The notes: generated by a model from the letters alone, not told the origin. A DNA stretch of 64,000 nt from CAVUAA01 sp963739345 (GCA_963739345.1 CAVUAA010000001.1:248001-312000), one strand, 5' to 3'. Positions 1 to 9,568 are shown, numbered from the stretch's first letter. Numbers and translations: made by a program.

Positions 1-11
1 AGCCCTGATCT

Positions 12-81
12 CCTTCCGAGTTGTCATGTTTTCATGTCTGACACAAACGTGTCAGACATGAAAACATGACAACTCAGAAGG
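12..81. repeat. Large palindrome with GTGTCTGACAC core
   Basis: Two 33-base arms (12-44 and 49-81) are reverse complements with a single mismatch, separated by the loop AAAC. The inner part of the arms reads GTGTCAGACATG on the right side, and a further GTGTCTGACAC stands at 92-102, just before the end of the broken peptidase gene. No T-run follows, so it does not look like a terminator. It resembles the extragenic palindromes mobilised by REP-associated transposases, but its sequence differs from the palindromes flanking the transposase at 44.4-45.3 kb. The role is inferred; the structure is seen directly. Confidence 0.85.
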
Positions 82-105
82 GGTTTCGAGGGTGTCTGAC
101 ACTAT

Positions 106-1625
106 TTAGCGATAGATGTCGCTGTACTTCTTGGTGAGGTAGGAGAGGTAGGGCTTGGGAGAGATGGCGTCGCCGGTAATGCGCTTGATGAGCTGGGCGG
201 AGGTGTAGGTGCGGCCCTATTGGTGGATGTTGTCGTGCAGCCAGGTGCGCATGGGGACGAAGTTGGCCTTTGGCGACTTGGGTGGACCAGGTGCGGTGGG
301 TCTTGGTGTAGGTGTCGAACATCTGGGCGGCATACATGGTGCCAAGGGCATAGGTGGGGAAGTAGCCGATGAGGCCGCACCCCCAATGGACGTCCTGGAG
401 GCAACCTTCGGCGTCGTTCTTGGGGGTGATACCAAGGTACTCTTGGTAGCGGGAGTTCCACGCTTCGGGAAGGTCGCGGATTTTAAGGGTGCCGTCGACG
501 AGGGCGGATTCGATCTCGAAGCGGATGATGACGTGGAGGGGGTAGGAGATTTCGTCGGAGAGGATGCGGATGGGGGTGTCGAGAATGGCGTTGAGGCCGC
601 GGTAGAAGGTGGGGAGGGTGATCCCTTTGAGCTGGGTGGGGAAGAGTTTTTTGAGGCGGGGAAAGTAGTGTTTCCAGAAGGGGAGCCCCTGGCCGACGTA
701 GCACTCCCACCAACGGGATTGCGATTCGTGGAAGCCAAGAGATAGCGCTTCGCAGATGGGGGTGCCAAAATGTTCGGCGGGGAGGGAGGTCTCGTAGAGG
801 TAGTGCCCCCCTTCGTGGATGGCGGCGAGGAAGTTGTTCATGGGGTCTCGCTCGACGACGCGGCTAGTCACTCGGCCGTCGGTGGGGTGGGGGGAGACGC
901 AGAAGGGGTGGGAGACGAGGGCGAAGTTGCCCCCTTCGTCGGTGAAGCCGGTGGCGTCGAGGAGGTCGCGGCCAAAGATGAGTTGTTTGTTTGCTGGATA
1001 TTTCTTGTGGAGGAAATCGCCGTTTGGGGTCGGGTTTTTGGCGAAGCTTGGCGCGCAGAGCGATGAGCTCGGGCTTGAGGCTGTTGAAAAGGGTGGAGAC
1101 TTTGCGGTGGGTCATGCCTGGTTCATATTCGTCGACGAGGGCGTCGTAGGGATGGGCGTCGTAGCCGAGGTATTCGGCCCTCTGCTGAGCGTTGTCAAAG
1201 AGGCGCTCGAGAAAGGGGGCGTAGCGGGCGAAGGAGCTCGCTTCACGGGCGGAGCGCCACGCTTCGACCGCTTGGGAGTGGAGGCGGGCGCTCTCTTCAA
1301 CGAAGCGAGTGGGAAGCTTGGTGGCGCGGAGGAAGTCGGTGCGCCACTCGCGGAGTGAGGCGCGTTGGGAGAGGGTGAGGCCTTTCTCTTTGACTTTGCC
1401 GCTGTCGAGGTCGATCAGTTTCTCGAGTGCTTTTTCAAACTTACTTCCGGTGCGCCGTTCGTGGATGAGGCGGGCGATGAGCTCGGTTTGGGCTGAGCGC
1501 GCTTCGGCGGCGCCGGGGGGCATGTAGGTCTCTTGGTCCCACATGAGGAGTTGATTGATGCCGCCCAGGTGAGCTGCATCGCGTGAAATGTCGCAGATAG
1601 CTTGAAACTGTTTTTCCGTGGTCAT
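106..1625 (-). pseudogene. M32 family metallocarboxypeptidase (carboxypeptidase Taq type), disrupted
   Basis: The translation matches zinc carboxypeptidases of family M32: an N-terminal MWDQETYMPPG stretch, HPYDALVDEYEPG, HPFCVSPHPTD, the zinc site HEGGHYLYE and a C-terminal WLHDNIH. It is not one open frame. One surplus base lies in the run at 1023-1025 (removing it gives NGDFLHKKYPANKQ), another in GGCC at 265-268 (removing it joins AKG to NFVPMRTWLHDN), and an in-frame TAG stands at 217-219 in the sequence following NIHQ. The remaining frame ends in TAA at 106-108. The start at 1625 overlaps the stop of alr by four bases, so the two were one operon. Either a decaying gene or a poorly polished sequence; the TAG cannot be explained by an indel. 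Confidence 0.85.
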
Positions 1626-2602
1626 GTGGCGGAGATTGGCACAGGGGCTGGTTTATTTTCGAACATTCTTTGGACGCGGGGGCCGAGGCTTGTGATCCGG
1701 TGGTAGGGCTGGTCGGCGAGGGGGAGGGTGATGGGGTGGCCGACGGGGGCGTCGCCGGCGTCGATCATGAAGAAGTCCATGCAGACGGCGCCGAGGATGG
1801 GATGGGGCTGGTTGTTGATTTCAACGTGGGTGAAGCGGCGGATGCCGTCGTAGTAGCCCATGGGGATGACGCCGACGCGGGTGGGTTTGATGAGCTGGTG
1901 GCCGCCATAGGAGACGGTAGCGCCGGCGGGTAGATCGTGGATGGCGGCGATGTGGGAGGTGAGGGTGAGGGCGGGGCGGCCGCTATGGGCGGGGTGGAGG
2001 CCGTAGAGGCCGAGGCCGATGCGGACCATGTTGCAGGAGGGGATGTGGCGGGTGACGGCGGTGCGGGTGGCGGCGACGTGGGTCCAGGGGGCGGGTGGGG
2101 CGTGGTCGAAGAAGGTGGCAAGTTGGGCGTCGTCGTCGGCGCCGCCGAGGTGGGTCATGGTGCCGTAGAGTTCGAGGTGGTGGAGGCGATTAGTGAGCGC
2201 CGCCGCTTCGTGCGGGGCGCAGCCGAGGCGGGCAAAGCCGGTGTCGATGTGGAGGTGGACGCGAAGGGGAGTATGTTGAGCTTCGAGTGCGTCGATGAGG
2301 GGAATGTTGTCGACGGCGGGCTGCAGGTTGAACCGAGCGCACAGCTCGGCTTGTCCCGGTTGGACGTAGAGGACTAGGATCTCGGCATCAATGCCAGCTC
2401 GTCTGAGAGCGACTGCTTCGTCGACATCGGCGACGCCAAACATGTCGATGCCGCAGGTGGTGAGGAAGCGGGCCATGGTGGTGGCGCAGGTGCCGTAGCC
2501 GTTGGCTTTGAGCATGGCGCAGATGCGCGCGCCGGTATGCGCACGCAACGCTTCGACGTTGTGGGCGACGGCGGCGAGGTCAATGGTTAGACGAGACTTC
2601 AC
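1622..2602 (-). CDS. alr: Alanine racemase
   Basis: A fold-type III PLP enzyme that interconverts L- and D-alanine for peptidoglycan precursors in the cytoplasm. The 326-residue product has the PLP lysine motif MLKANGYG (Lys32), the substrate-side segment HIDTGFARLGC, the C-terminal barrel with VSYGGHQ (catalytic tyrosine region) and the CMDFFMID motif. It is slightly shorter than typical racemases (about 360). The gene lies three bases downstream of the LPS-transport permease gene and overlaps the start of the M32 peptidase, which suggests one leftward transcript. D-alanine supply fits a chlamydia that makes at least a septal peptidoglycan. Confidence 0.9.
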   Translation of the reverse strand: MKSRLTIDLAAVAHNVEALRAHTGARICAMLKANGYGTCATTMARFLTTCGIDMFGVADVDEAVALRRAGIDAEILVLYVQPGQAELCARFNLQPAVDNIPLIDALEAQHTPLRVHLHIDTGFARLGCAPHEAAALTNRLHHLELYGTMTHLGGADDDAQLATFFDHAPPAPWTHVAATRTAVTRHIPSCNMVRIGLGLYGLHPAHSGRPALTLTSHIAAIHDLPAGATVSYGGHQLIKPTRVGVIPMGYYDGIRRFTHVEINNQPHPILGAVCMDFFMIDAGDAPVGHPITLPLADQPYHRITSLGPRVQRMFENKPAPVPISAT

Positions 2603-2605
2603 TCT

Positions 2606-3670
2606 TTAGAGCTTAGCATACCGATAGCCAAAGATCCCAAAACAACTGAGGAGGGGGAGCCAGAGGGCGAGGTCGGGGGGGAGGGTGTGGCTCTCGCCGA
2701 GGATGGTCATGGCATCCATGGTGGTGAGGAAGGTGAGGAAGCCGGCGATGCTGAGGCAGAAAATGAAGAAGACAGGAAGGTGGCGGCGGAAGCGGATGCA
2801 CCAGGGGGCGGGGGCGAGGACGACGAGGAAGCAGAGGAGGGGGTAGGCAGCTTTGAGGTTGAAGGCGGAGAGTACTTCTGCTTGGTAATCGGTGAGGGTG
2901 CGGTGGTTGATGGGGAGTCGTCGCCACAGATCGGAGAAGGACATGTCGTTTGGGGGGATGAGGGCGTCGATGAGGTCCCGCTTCTCGAAGTGCATCTCGG
3001 TGAGAGAGAGGAGGGGGTAGGACTCGTTGCGAATAAAGTGGCCAGCTTCTGATTTGATAACGTGGTCAACGAAGGTCCCTTCGGGGGTCTCGCCGTGAGG
3101 CATGAGGTGTTGCATGTGGTAGAGGTCGCCGGAGGAGCGTAACCAGTAGACGTCGAAGAAGGCCTTGCGGGAGCTGTCGTACGATTGATAGAGCAGTTTG
3201 GAGCCGTCAGAGAGGCGGACGACGTTCAGTTTGGCCTTTTGGTCGGAACGGCCGCCCCGCATGTATTGGTCTTCGAATCGTTCCACTTTGGCGGTAGCAA
3301 GGGGGTAGGTCCATTGATAATTGGCCCAGAGGAAGAGGGCGCAGCAGGCGGCGAGGAGGAGGAGGGGGGTGAGGAGCTTGCGGGCGGCGACGCCGCCTGC
3401 GCGGAGTGCGACAAGTTCGTTGTGGGCGTTGGCGGTGGTGAGCACTTTGATAGTGGCAAGGAGGAGGGCGAGGGGGAGGAGGAGCTGGAGGTAGGTGAAA
3501 AACTGGGCGCCGTAATAGGTGAGGAGCTCACCCATAGGGACACTTTGGCCGGTCAGGTTTTTGGTGTTGAGGGAGTAGTCGATGACGGTGAAGAGGACGA
3601 AGATAATGGCGAGGATGAAGAGGAGGAGTTTGAGCTGTTCACGGAGGAAGTAGCGTTGCCAGAGTTTCAT
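2606..3670 (-). CDS. LPS export permease, LptF/LptG family (YjgP/YjgQ)
   Basis: An inner-membrane permease subunit of the LptB2FG exporter, which extracts lipopolysaccharide for transport to the outer membrane. The 354-residue protein begins MKLWQRYFLREQ, has the typical first helix (LLLFILAIIFVLFTVID), further helices in the first third, a long periplasmic beta-rich middle and three C-terminal helices. The conserved ELVALRAGGVAARK segment is the coupling region to the ATPase. I chose the ATG at 3670 because it overlaps the upstream paralogue's stop by four bases and because sequence further upstream is proline- and arginine-rich shadow. It is probably LptG by position (second of the pair). 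Confidence 0.88.
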   Translation of the reverse strand: MKLWQRYFLREQLKLLLFILAIIFVLFTVIDYSLNTKNLTGQSVPMGELLTYYGAQFFTYLQLLLPLALLLATIKVLTTANAHNELVALRAGGVAARKLLTPLLLLAACCALFLWANYQWTYPLATAKVERFEDQYMRGGRSDQKAKLNVVRLSDGSKLLYQSYDSSRKAFFDVYWLRSSGDLYHMQHLMPHGETPEGTFVDHVIKSEAGHFIRNESYPLLSLTEMHFEKRDLIDALIPPNDMSFSDLWRRLPINHRTLTDYQAEVLSAFNLKAAYPLLCFLVVLAPAPWCIRFRRHLPVFFIFCLSIAGFLTFLTTMDAMTILGESHTLPPDLALWLPLLSCFGIFGYRYAKL

Positions 3671-4782
3671 GCGGTTGCCCCCTTGGTGACCCGTTTGAGG
3701 GTGAGGATGCAGAGGGGGATGATGAGGGCGTGGGGGAGGAGGTAGAGGGTGGTGGCGAGGGGGAGGTGGCGGCCGAGGCCACCTGCAATCGAGTAAGCGG
3801 CGATGAAAAGTGCTCCGAGAGCGACGACGGCGATCACCCCTTTGCGGGTTTCGCGTCGGCTGACGTGGATGCCAAAGGCGCATCCCATGAGGGTGAAGGT
3901 GAAGGCGGAGAGGCCGAGTGAGGCGCGGCGGACGATTTCGGAGCGGCCGCGGGCGATTGAGACTGCGAGTTCGGGCCGGCTGGCGAGCTGTTGCTCTTCT
4001 TGGTGGATCCGGGTGAGGAGGAGGCGGAGCCGAAGGTGGCTGTGCTTGAGGTGGAGGCCGACGCGGCGGATGAGCCCGGTGAGGCTCGACGACGGCATGG
4101 TGGTCAGCTCCTGATTTTCGACAAGGAGGTGATCGAACCCATCACCCTTGGTGGGGACGGTGGTGAGGAGGTTGACGTTATCTGCGGAGAGGATATCGTC
4201 GTTGAGGGAGAGGTGGTCGACAGAGAAGAGGTTGAGTCGCTTGCTTCCTCTATTGTAGAGGACGAGGGTGAGATCTTCGGCTTCTTCGCCCGTCTTGGTG
4301 GTGCGCATGTCGACGAAGAGGTCGCCCATCTTGAGGAGGCGGGTGTTGTGGAGGAGGTGGAGGGGGTTGACGGAGGAGAGGTGGGCCTCCATCCGGCGGC
4401 CGAGCATGTGGGAGTGGGTGGCCAGTTCAGAGGCAACGAAGAAGTTAAGCAGAGCAATGAAGGCGCCGGCGAGGAGGATGGGACCGGTGATTTGGCGGAG
4501 CCCCATGCCGCAGGCGCGCATAGCGGTGAGCTCATGGGAGGTGGAGAGGCGCTGGAAGAGGATGATGGCGGCGAGGAGGCAGGAGAAGGGGATGGCGTAG
4601 GGGAGGACGTAGGGGATGAGGTAGACGGCGAAGAGGCCGATGGCGTTGGATCCAGCCCCCATGGCGGCGAACTCAGCAATTTGTTTAGCGCGGCTGACGA
4701 AGAGGACAAGGATGAACGTGGTGACAGCGAGGGCCAGCACTTTTACATATTGTCGAAGAAGGTAGCGCCAAACAGTAGGCAT
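3667..4782 (-). CDS. LPS export permease, LptF/LptG family (first of the pair)
   Basis: Partner permease of the neighbouring gene in the lipopolysaccharide exporter. The 371-residue product starts MPTVWRYLLRQYVK, followed by a hydrophobic helix (VLALAVTTFILVLFV), the coupling segment HELTAMRACGMGLRQI and C-terminal helices ending near LLPHALIIPLCILTL. The two paralogues overlap by ATGA, so they are translationally coupled, which fits their assembly as a heterodimer. The start lies only 20 bases from the divergent tilS start, so promoters for both must overlap each other or the genes. Chlamydia has the same paired arrangement before tilS. Confidence 0.88.
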   Translation of the reverse strand: MPTVWRYLLRQYVKVLALAVTTFILVLFVSRAKQIAEFAAMGAGSNAIGLFAVYLIPYVLPYAIPFSCLLAAIILFQRLSTSHELTAMRACGMGLRQITGPILLAGAFIALLNFFVASELATHSHMLGRRMEAHLSSVNPLHLLHNTRLLKMGDLFVDMRTTKTGEEAEDLTLVLYNRGSKRLNLFSVDHLSLNDDILSADNVNLLTTVPTKGDGFDHLLVENQELTTMPSSSLTGLIRRVGLHLKHSHLRLRLLLTRIHQEEQQLASRPELAVSIARGRSEIVRRASLGLSAFTFTLMGCAFGIHVSRRETRKGVIAVVALGALFIAAYSIAGGLGRHLPLATTLYLLPHALIIPLCILTLKRVTKGATA

Positions 4783-4802
4783 CCTGCTAAAATACTCCGT
4801 CG

Positions 4803-6035
4803 ATGCCAAAAAATCAATTGCGAGACTTTCTTTCTGTTCACCATTCGTCGGGCCGGCCGTTGGTGGTGGGTGTGTCGGGCGGAAGCGATTCACTCACTTT
4901 ACTTTTTAGTTGTTGTGAGTTGGGGGTCGAGGTGCATGTCGCCCACCTCGATCATGGATGGCGTGAGGAGAGCGCTGAGGAGGCAGGGGCGCTTGAGCAG
5001 TTGGTGAAAGAAAAAACTGGCTATCCGTTTCACAGTCGGCGGGTGGAGCCGGCTGATAGGAATTTGGAGGCGGAGGGGCGGGGTGAAAGACTCGCCTTCT
5101 TTCGAGATGTGTGTGCGGAGGTGGGGGCGGAGGCAGTGATGCTGGGGCATCACGCCGACGATCAGGCGGAGACGGTTTTCAAGCGAGTGTTGGAGGGGGC
5201 ACCCCTTCACAAGCTGGGGGGGATGGGGCCGGTGAGCGTGGTGGAGGGGGTGACGTTGTGGCGGCCGTTTCTCGGGTTGCCCCGGAAGGCGCTCAAGTGT
5301 GAGCCGCTGGTCGACGACCCTTCCAACCGAGACCCCCGTTTCCAGCGGTCGATGCTCCGGCATGAGGTGTTGCCCCGGCTCGGGCGGGGAGTGTGTGGGA
5401 CGCTGGGACGATTGGGGAGTGAGTCGCGCGAGCTGGCCAATTACCTGGACGAGCAGGTTAAAGGGGTGGAGGTGAGCGAGGGGCCGCTTGGCCGGTGGAT
5501 GGACGTTCCTCCTCTCCATCTGGTCGAGCTCCGCCACTTGGTGCGGAGGTTCCGTCCCGGGTTGAGGTGGGAAGAGGTGGACCTAGTTTGCCGGCTGCTG
5601 AGAGAAAAAGGGGCAAATAAGAGGGTGGGAGATCTGGAGGTGGATCGGGGGCGACTTTTTCTTCCCGCAGACGACGTCCGGTTCGAAGTCGGTGGGCGTT
5701 GTGGCTCTAGGGGTTGGGAGGCGTTGTGGGGTGGGGAGGCGTCTGTAGGAGTGGCTGCGGGCGATTGGGAGGTGGGGCCTCCCAATCCGGGCGCGCCGGT
5801 TTCGGGTCACAAGACTCTAAGTCACTGGTACAACGTCAATTCCGTCCCTGCGTTTCTTCGAAAGGGGGTGCCGGTGGTCTATTCTGGAGGGCGAGTCGTA
5901 GGCGAATTTCTCACGGGACGAAGCATCTTCCCGGGGAAAACAAGGATTTCCTTGACCTGCTCATCCTCTGGGTATAAAAAAAGCAATGGAGGGCATATAC
6001 TCTCCGTCTTACCCATTGGAAGGAACCTATTATGA
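4803..6035 (+). CDS. tilS: tRNA(Ile)-lysidine synthase
   Basis: Modifies the CAU anticodon of a tRNA-Ile with lysine so that it reads AUA; an essential cytoplasmic enzyme. The 410-residue product has the N-type ATP pyrophosphatase signature SGGSDS (residues about 25-30), the HLDHGWREES segment, and GHHADDQAETVFKR. The C-terminal part is poorly conserved, as is usual. The stop codon overlaps the ftsH start (ATGA at 6032-6035). The order tilS-ftsH-pnp-rpsO-tadA is the one seen in Chlamydia. Confidence 0.9.
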   Translation: MPKNQLRDFLSVHHSSGRPLVVGVSGGSDSLTLLFSCCELGVEVHVAHLDHGWREESAEEAGALEQLVKEKTGYPFHSRRVEPADRNLEAEGRGERLAFFRDVCAEVGAEAVMLGHHADDQAETVFKRVLEGAPLHKLGGMGPVSVVEGVTLWRPFLGLPRKALKCEPLVDDPSNRDPRFQRSMLRHEVLPRLGRGVCGTLGRLGSESRELANYLDEQVKGVEVSEGPLGRWMDVPPLHLVELRHLVRRFRPGLRWEEVDLVCRLLREKGANKRVGDLEVDRGRLFLPADDVRFEVGGRCGSRGWEALWGGEASVGVAAGDWEVGPPNPGAPVSGHKTLSHWYNVNSVPAFLRKGVPVVYSGGRVVGEFLTGRSIFPGKTRISLTCSSSGYKKSNGGHILSVLPIGRNLL

Positions 6036-8764
6036 GCCAAGACGACCAACAAGGTGACGAGAAGAAGAAACGGGGCTTTCCAGGTAGTTTCCTGGTTTTC
6101 CTCCTGGTAGCGGTGTTAATTGCACTCACCGTGCAGAACTTTCTCAGCACAAAGCACGCTAATGTTTCATTCAGTTATCAGGTGCCCCACCTTGTCAATC
6201 TTCAGCTAGTTAACCCGGCCGACAGCCGGATGACGGCGCTCAACGATAATTTGGTCACCTTCAGTGGGCGCTTTCGGGAGAAAGTGACGCCTGAGGGGAA
6301 GTCTCGCTTCAAGTATCTCGAGCTGCTCGACAGGCAAGATGTGCTGGAGGAGCAGCGGGGGAATTTGCTCGCCGATCTGAAGCAGGATCGGCAGATGGTG
6401 CTGTCTAGCGCTGCCTGGTTTTTGCGTTTATCTGGAACAGAGGTTCCTCAAGAGGGTTTTAAGGTGCAGGGGATGACTCCCGGCGCTCCCGAGGCGGGCC
6501 AGTCGCTGGTTGTCACCTCGGTTGAGCGGGGCGATTTGGTCAGTTTGAGAGCGCTCGAAGAGCGCCTTGCTACTGTTGGCCAGGACGGCTCTGAGAAGAC
6601 GGTGAAAGCCTTTGGTGGCGAGCTCGCTTTACTTATTCAGCATTTCCGCTCTCCAGCGTTGGGCATTGGCTCGGAGAGCATTAAGCAGGAGCTCCGCACC
6701 CTTGAAACTGAAGTGAAGGGGGCGACGGGGACGGCGGCTCTGACGACGTTTGCGTCGGCCATTGACAGTTTGAAGGGGATTGTGGCCCAGCTCGATGAGC
6801 CGGTAGAAGGAACCCGTCTTTCGCAACTGCGGAGTGTCCGCAACTACAATCAGACGCTCGGCGACTATCAGACGACGCTTGTTGAGCTGACGCAGGCCGA
6901 GCTGCAGCTCGATCAGGCGCGCGAGCCGGTTTCGGGTGTTCTTTGGTTCTATGCGGGGAAAGAGCTTTCGACCCGTGCGTTGGAGCGGCAGGACTCCGAA
7001 GGGTTTAATCAGTGGTTCCAGCAGGCCAAGCAGGAGTGGGATCAGTTCAGCGTCAACAAGGCACTCCCTTTCCGCGCAGTCGACCAGCCACGGAATTTGG
7101 TGCTCGAGCGGACGTTTAAGAGTGAGGCGCCTGCCCCCAACTATGTGAAATATCTGCCGATGATCCTCTTAATGGGTCTGTTGGTGATGCTCCTCTACTT
7201 CGTTTTCTCCCGTCAGATGAAGGGGGGAGCATCGGGGGCGATGGCCTTTGGTAAGTCGCCTGCCAAGATGCTCGGTAAGGGGATGACCAACGTCACCTTC
7301 AAAGATGTTGCCGGTTGTGAAGAGGCGAAAGAAGAGCTTGAAGAGGTGGTCGAATTCTTGAGAAACCCTCAGAAATTCACTACGCTTGGTGGGCGGATTC
7401 CTAAGGGTGTTCTCTGTGTAGGCCCTCCAGGAACGGGAAAGACCCTGATCGCCAAGGCGGTTGCGGGTGAGGCGAGCCGTCCCTTCTTCTCGATTTCTGG
7501 TTCGGATTTTGTTGAGATGTTTGTCGGTGTGGGGGCGTCCCGAATTCGCGACCTCTTTGCTCAGGCGAAGAAGCACGCACCGTGTATTATTTTCATCGAT
7601 GAGATCGACGCCGTTGGGCGGCACCGTGGCGGCGGTTACGGCGGTGGTCACGACGAGCGGGAGCAGACGCTTAACCAGCTGCTCGTTGAGATGGACGGTT
7701 TTGATACCAACGAGGGGGTCATTCTCATGGCCGCCACCAACCGCCCCGACGTTCTCGACAAGGCGCTCCTCCGCCCTGGCCGGTTTGACCGGCGTGTGAC
7801 CATTGACTTGCCTGACGTCAAGGGGCGACTCGCGATTCTTAACGTGCACGCTCGGCGGATCAAGATCGATCCCCAAGTTGACCTGATGGCCATCGCCAAG
7901 ATGACTCCTGGAGCCTCTGGTGCAGACCTTGAAAACCTGCTTAACGAGGCCGCTCTTCTCGCTGCGCGGAAAGGGCGGACTGCCGTCACCGCGGCCGAGA
8001 CGTTAGAAGCTGCTGACAAGGTGCGCTTTGGCAAGGAGCGGCGCAGCCTGGAGATTAGCGATGAGGAGAAGAGGACCACCGCCTACCACGAATCTGGCCA
8101 CGCCATCGTCGGTTGGATCTGTGAATACTCTGATCCAGTGGATAAAGTGACCATTATTCCACGCGGATTTTCTCTTGGCGCGACCCACTTCCTCCCCGAG
8201 AAAAACCGCCTCAATTACTGGAAAAAGGAGATCTACGACCACCTTGCCGTCGCCATGGGTGGGCGGGTTGCCGAGGAGATCTTCGTCGGCGACGTCTCTT
8301 CGGGGGCGCAGCAGGACATCACCATGGCCTCAAGCCTTGCCCGTTCGATGGTGTGTGAGTGGGGTATGAGTGATGAACTTGGACTCGTCTCCTATGGGGA
8401 AAGGAGTGGCGGCGGCCAATTCCTTGGCATGCCCGGCGGCAATGAGAAGAACTACTCAGACGAGACCGCCCAAGCGATTGATGAAGCGGTGCGCAACATC
8501 TGCGCTGACGCTCACAAGCGAGCGTATGAGATTGTGGAGAGTCACAAGGAACAGGTCGAACTGATGACTTCGATGTTGATGGAGTTCGAGACGCTCGACC
8601 GTGCCGACCTCCAGGATATCATGGATGGGACGTGGGATGCGGAGAAGAAGCAGGAGCGGCTAGCCAATGCCGACAAGCTTCACCGCAAGGTGGAGACTGA
8701 TGAGGAGACGCCCGACACTCCAGCAGCACCGATCTCTACTGATCCTAAGGCTGAGCTGAGTTAG
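6032..8764 (+). CDS. ftsH: ATP-dependent zinc metalloprotease FtsH
   Basis: A membrane-anchored AAA+ protease that degrades misfolded or unassembled membrane proteins and short-lived regulators. At 910 residues it has the long form found in Chlamydia, against about 640 in E. coli; the extra length is between the two membrane helices (about residues 12-32 and 372-392). Walker A GPPGTGKT is at 464-471, Walker B is FIDEIDAVGR, and the zinc site HESGH is at 686-690. The GGRVAEEIFVGDVSSGAQQD segment supplies the third zinc ligand region. A purine-rich AAGGAAC stands about 8 bases before the ATG. Intact and highly conserved. Confidence 0.96.
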   Translation: MSQDDQQGDEKKKRGFPGSFLVFLLVAVLIALTVQNFLSTKHANVSFSYQVPHLVNLQLVNPADSRMTALNDNLVTFSGRFREKVTPEGKSRFKYLELLDRQDVLEEQRGNLLADLKQDRQMVLSSAAWFLRLSGTEVPQEGFKVQGMTPGAPEAGQSLVVTSVERGDLVSLRALEERLATVGQDGSEKTVKAFGGELALLIQHFRSPALGIGSESIKQELRTLETEVKGATGTAALTTFASAIDSLKGIVAQLDEPVEGTRLSQLRSVRNYNQTLGDYQTTLVELTQAELQLDQAREPVSGVLWFYAGKELSTRALERQDSEGFNQWFQQAKQEWDQFSVNKALPFRAVDQPRNLVLERTFKSEAPAPNYVKYLPMILLMGLLVMLLYFVFSRQMKGGASGAMAFGKSPAKMLGKGMTNVTFKDVAGCEEAKEELEEVVEFLRNPQKFTTLGGRIPKGVLCVGPPGTGKTLIAKAVAGEASRPFFSISGSDFVEMFVGVGASRIRDLFAQAKKHAPCIIFIDEIDAVGRHRGGGYGGGHDEREQTLNQLLVEMDGFDTNEGVILMAATNRPDVLDKALLRPGRFDRRVTIDLPDVKGRLAILNVHARRIKIDPQVDLMAIAKMTPGASGADLENLLNEAALLAARKGRTAVTAAETLEAADKVRFGKERRSLEISDEEKRTTAYHESGHAIVGWICEYSDPVDKVTIIPRGFSLGATHFLPEKNRLNYWKKEIYDHLAVAMGGRVAEEIFVGDVSSGAQQDITMASSLARSMVCEWGMSDELGLVSYGERSGGGQFLGMPGGNEKNYSDETAQAIDEAVRNICADAHKRAYEIVESHKEQVELMTSMLMEFETLDRADLQDIMDGTWDAEKKQERLANADKLHRKVETDEETPDTPAAPISTDPKAELS

Positions 8765-9368
8765 CCCAGTTTGGATTAATGACGAACAGGAGGGTCTCGA
8801 GTAGGTCGCCGGCCAGGCGAGGGCCTTTAAGTCCCTCGTAGGCCCTACTGTTGATCTTTTCGTCCGCACCGCCGGTGAGGATTGCGCAAACAGCGGCGAA
8901 CAGTCCCGCAACGAGATCGATGATCCGCGTCACAACGAGTAGTATGCCGCGCCCGAGATAGGAAAGCCGGCTTAGGATGTGTCGCCTCACCACAGAATTC
9001 CCTTCGTCTGTTAGGGAGGCAATGTCTAGCTCTTTCACTCGGGCCGATAGGAGGCGAAGAGGGGGCTTGTGGTTACTCTCTCCCCGTACTTCCGCGTCAG
9101 GATTAATCACTCTCAGAGCGTTGAAGAAGAGATCCGAGACGATATTGCCCCCATCTTCTAACTGCTTGCGCGCATCGGTGCTTCCACCTGTTGCGATTAC
9201 TCGAACCATTCCGATGCATAGATCGCCTACCTGAGCTGCGGCTTGTGCTGGAATTTGCGCCAGTCGGCTCAATCGTCGCCAGACCTGCTCATCGGTCCAG
9301 GTAGCCTCCTGTGCCCAGTCCGGCTCATTACTCTCAAATCGCTCACTTACAGTCCGTCCTAGCCTCAT
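8745..9368 (-). CDS. Hypothetical protein with internal repeat and hydrophobic segments
   Basis: I do not recognise the 207-residue product. It carries two related segments: one ends in NIVSDLFFNALRVINPDA (about residue 90) and the other in LAGDLLETLLFVINPNW (near the C-terminus), each preceded by a glycine- and alanine-rich hydrophobic stretch and a TGG motif (ATGGSTDAR, LTGGADEK). This suggests an internal duplication of about 55 residues. A further hydrophobic helix (RGILLVVTRIIDLVAGLFAAV) could insert in membranes. The 3' end overlaps the ftsH 3' end by 20 bases, tail to tail. AAGAGGT lies before the ATG. Confidence 0.6.
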   Translation of the reverse strand: MRLGRTVSERFESNEPDWAQEATWTDEQVWRRLSRLAQIPAQAAAQVGDLCIGMVRVIATGGSTDARKQLEDGGNIVSDLFFNALRVINPDAEVRGESNHKPPLRLLSARVKELDIASLTDEGNSVVRRHILSRLSYLGRGILLVVTRIIDLVAGLFAAVCAILTGGADEKINSRAYEGLKGPRLAGDLLETLLFVINPNWANSAQP

Positions 9369-9466
9369 CGTTTACCTCTTTCGCTTGTTCTTAATTAATA
9401 TTTTAACTAATATTTATTAAGACCAGATAAAGAGTTGGAATATGCTCTGCATCAACGACTTAATCC

Positions 9467-9507
9467 AAATTGTCACAATTGGGGACTGTCCCCAATTGTG
9501 ACAATTT
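9467..9507. repeat. REP-type palindrome, AATTGTCACAATTGGGGAC family
   Basis: A perfect 41-base palindrome: two 20-base arms around one central base, with the core GGGGACTGTCCCC. The same family, with a variable inner part, flanks the transposase gene at 44.4-45.4 kb. It is placed between the convergent ends of the hypothetical gene and pnp, directly next to the pnp terminator. This is a typical extragenic position for such elements. Confidence 0.9.
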
Positions 9508-9542
9508 AGAAAAAAGGCCTGCTGCAGAGTGCGCAGCAGGCC
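9508..9542 (-). terminator. Rho-independent terminator of pnp
   Basis: Read on the minus strand, GGCCTGCTGC and GCAGCAGGCC pair as a ten-base stem around a short loop and are followed directly by a run of six T. It lies just beyond the stop codon of pnp and so ends the rpsO-pnp transcript. Confidence 0.9.
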
Positions 9543-9568
9543 TTCAAGCTGGGAAGATTTTAAGGCTC

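Noticed and set aside
209..745. Long plus-strand open frame (178 codons)
   Set aside because: Opposite strand of the M32 peptidase; glycine/valine-rich translation typical of antisense of GC-rich codons.
3991..5007. Plus-strand open frame of 338 codons
   Set aside because: Antisense shadow of the LptF-like gene with extreme D/E/G content; runs across the divergent tilS start.
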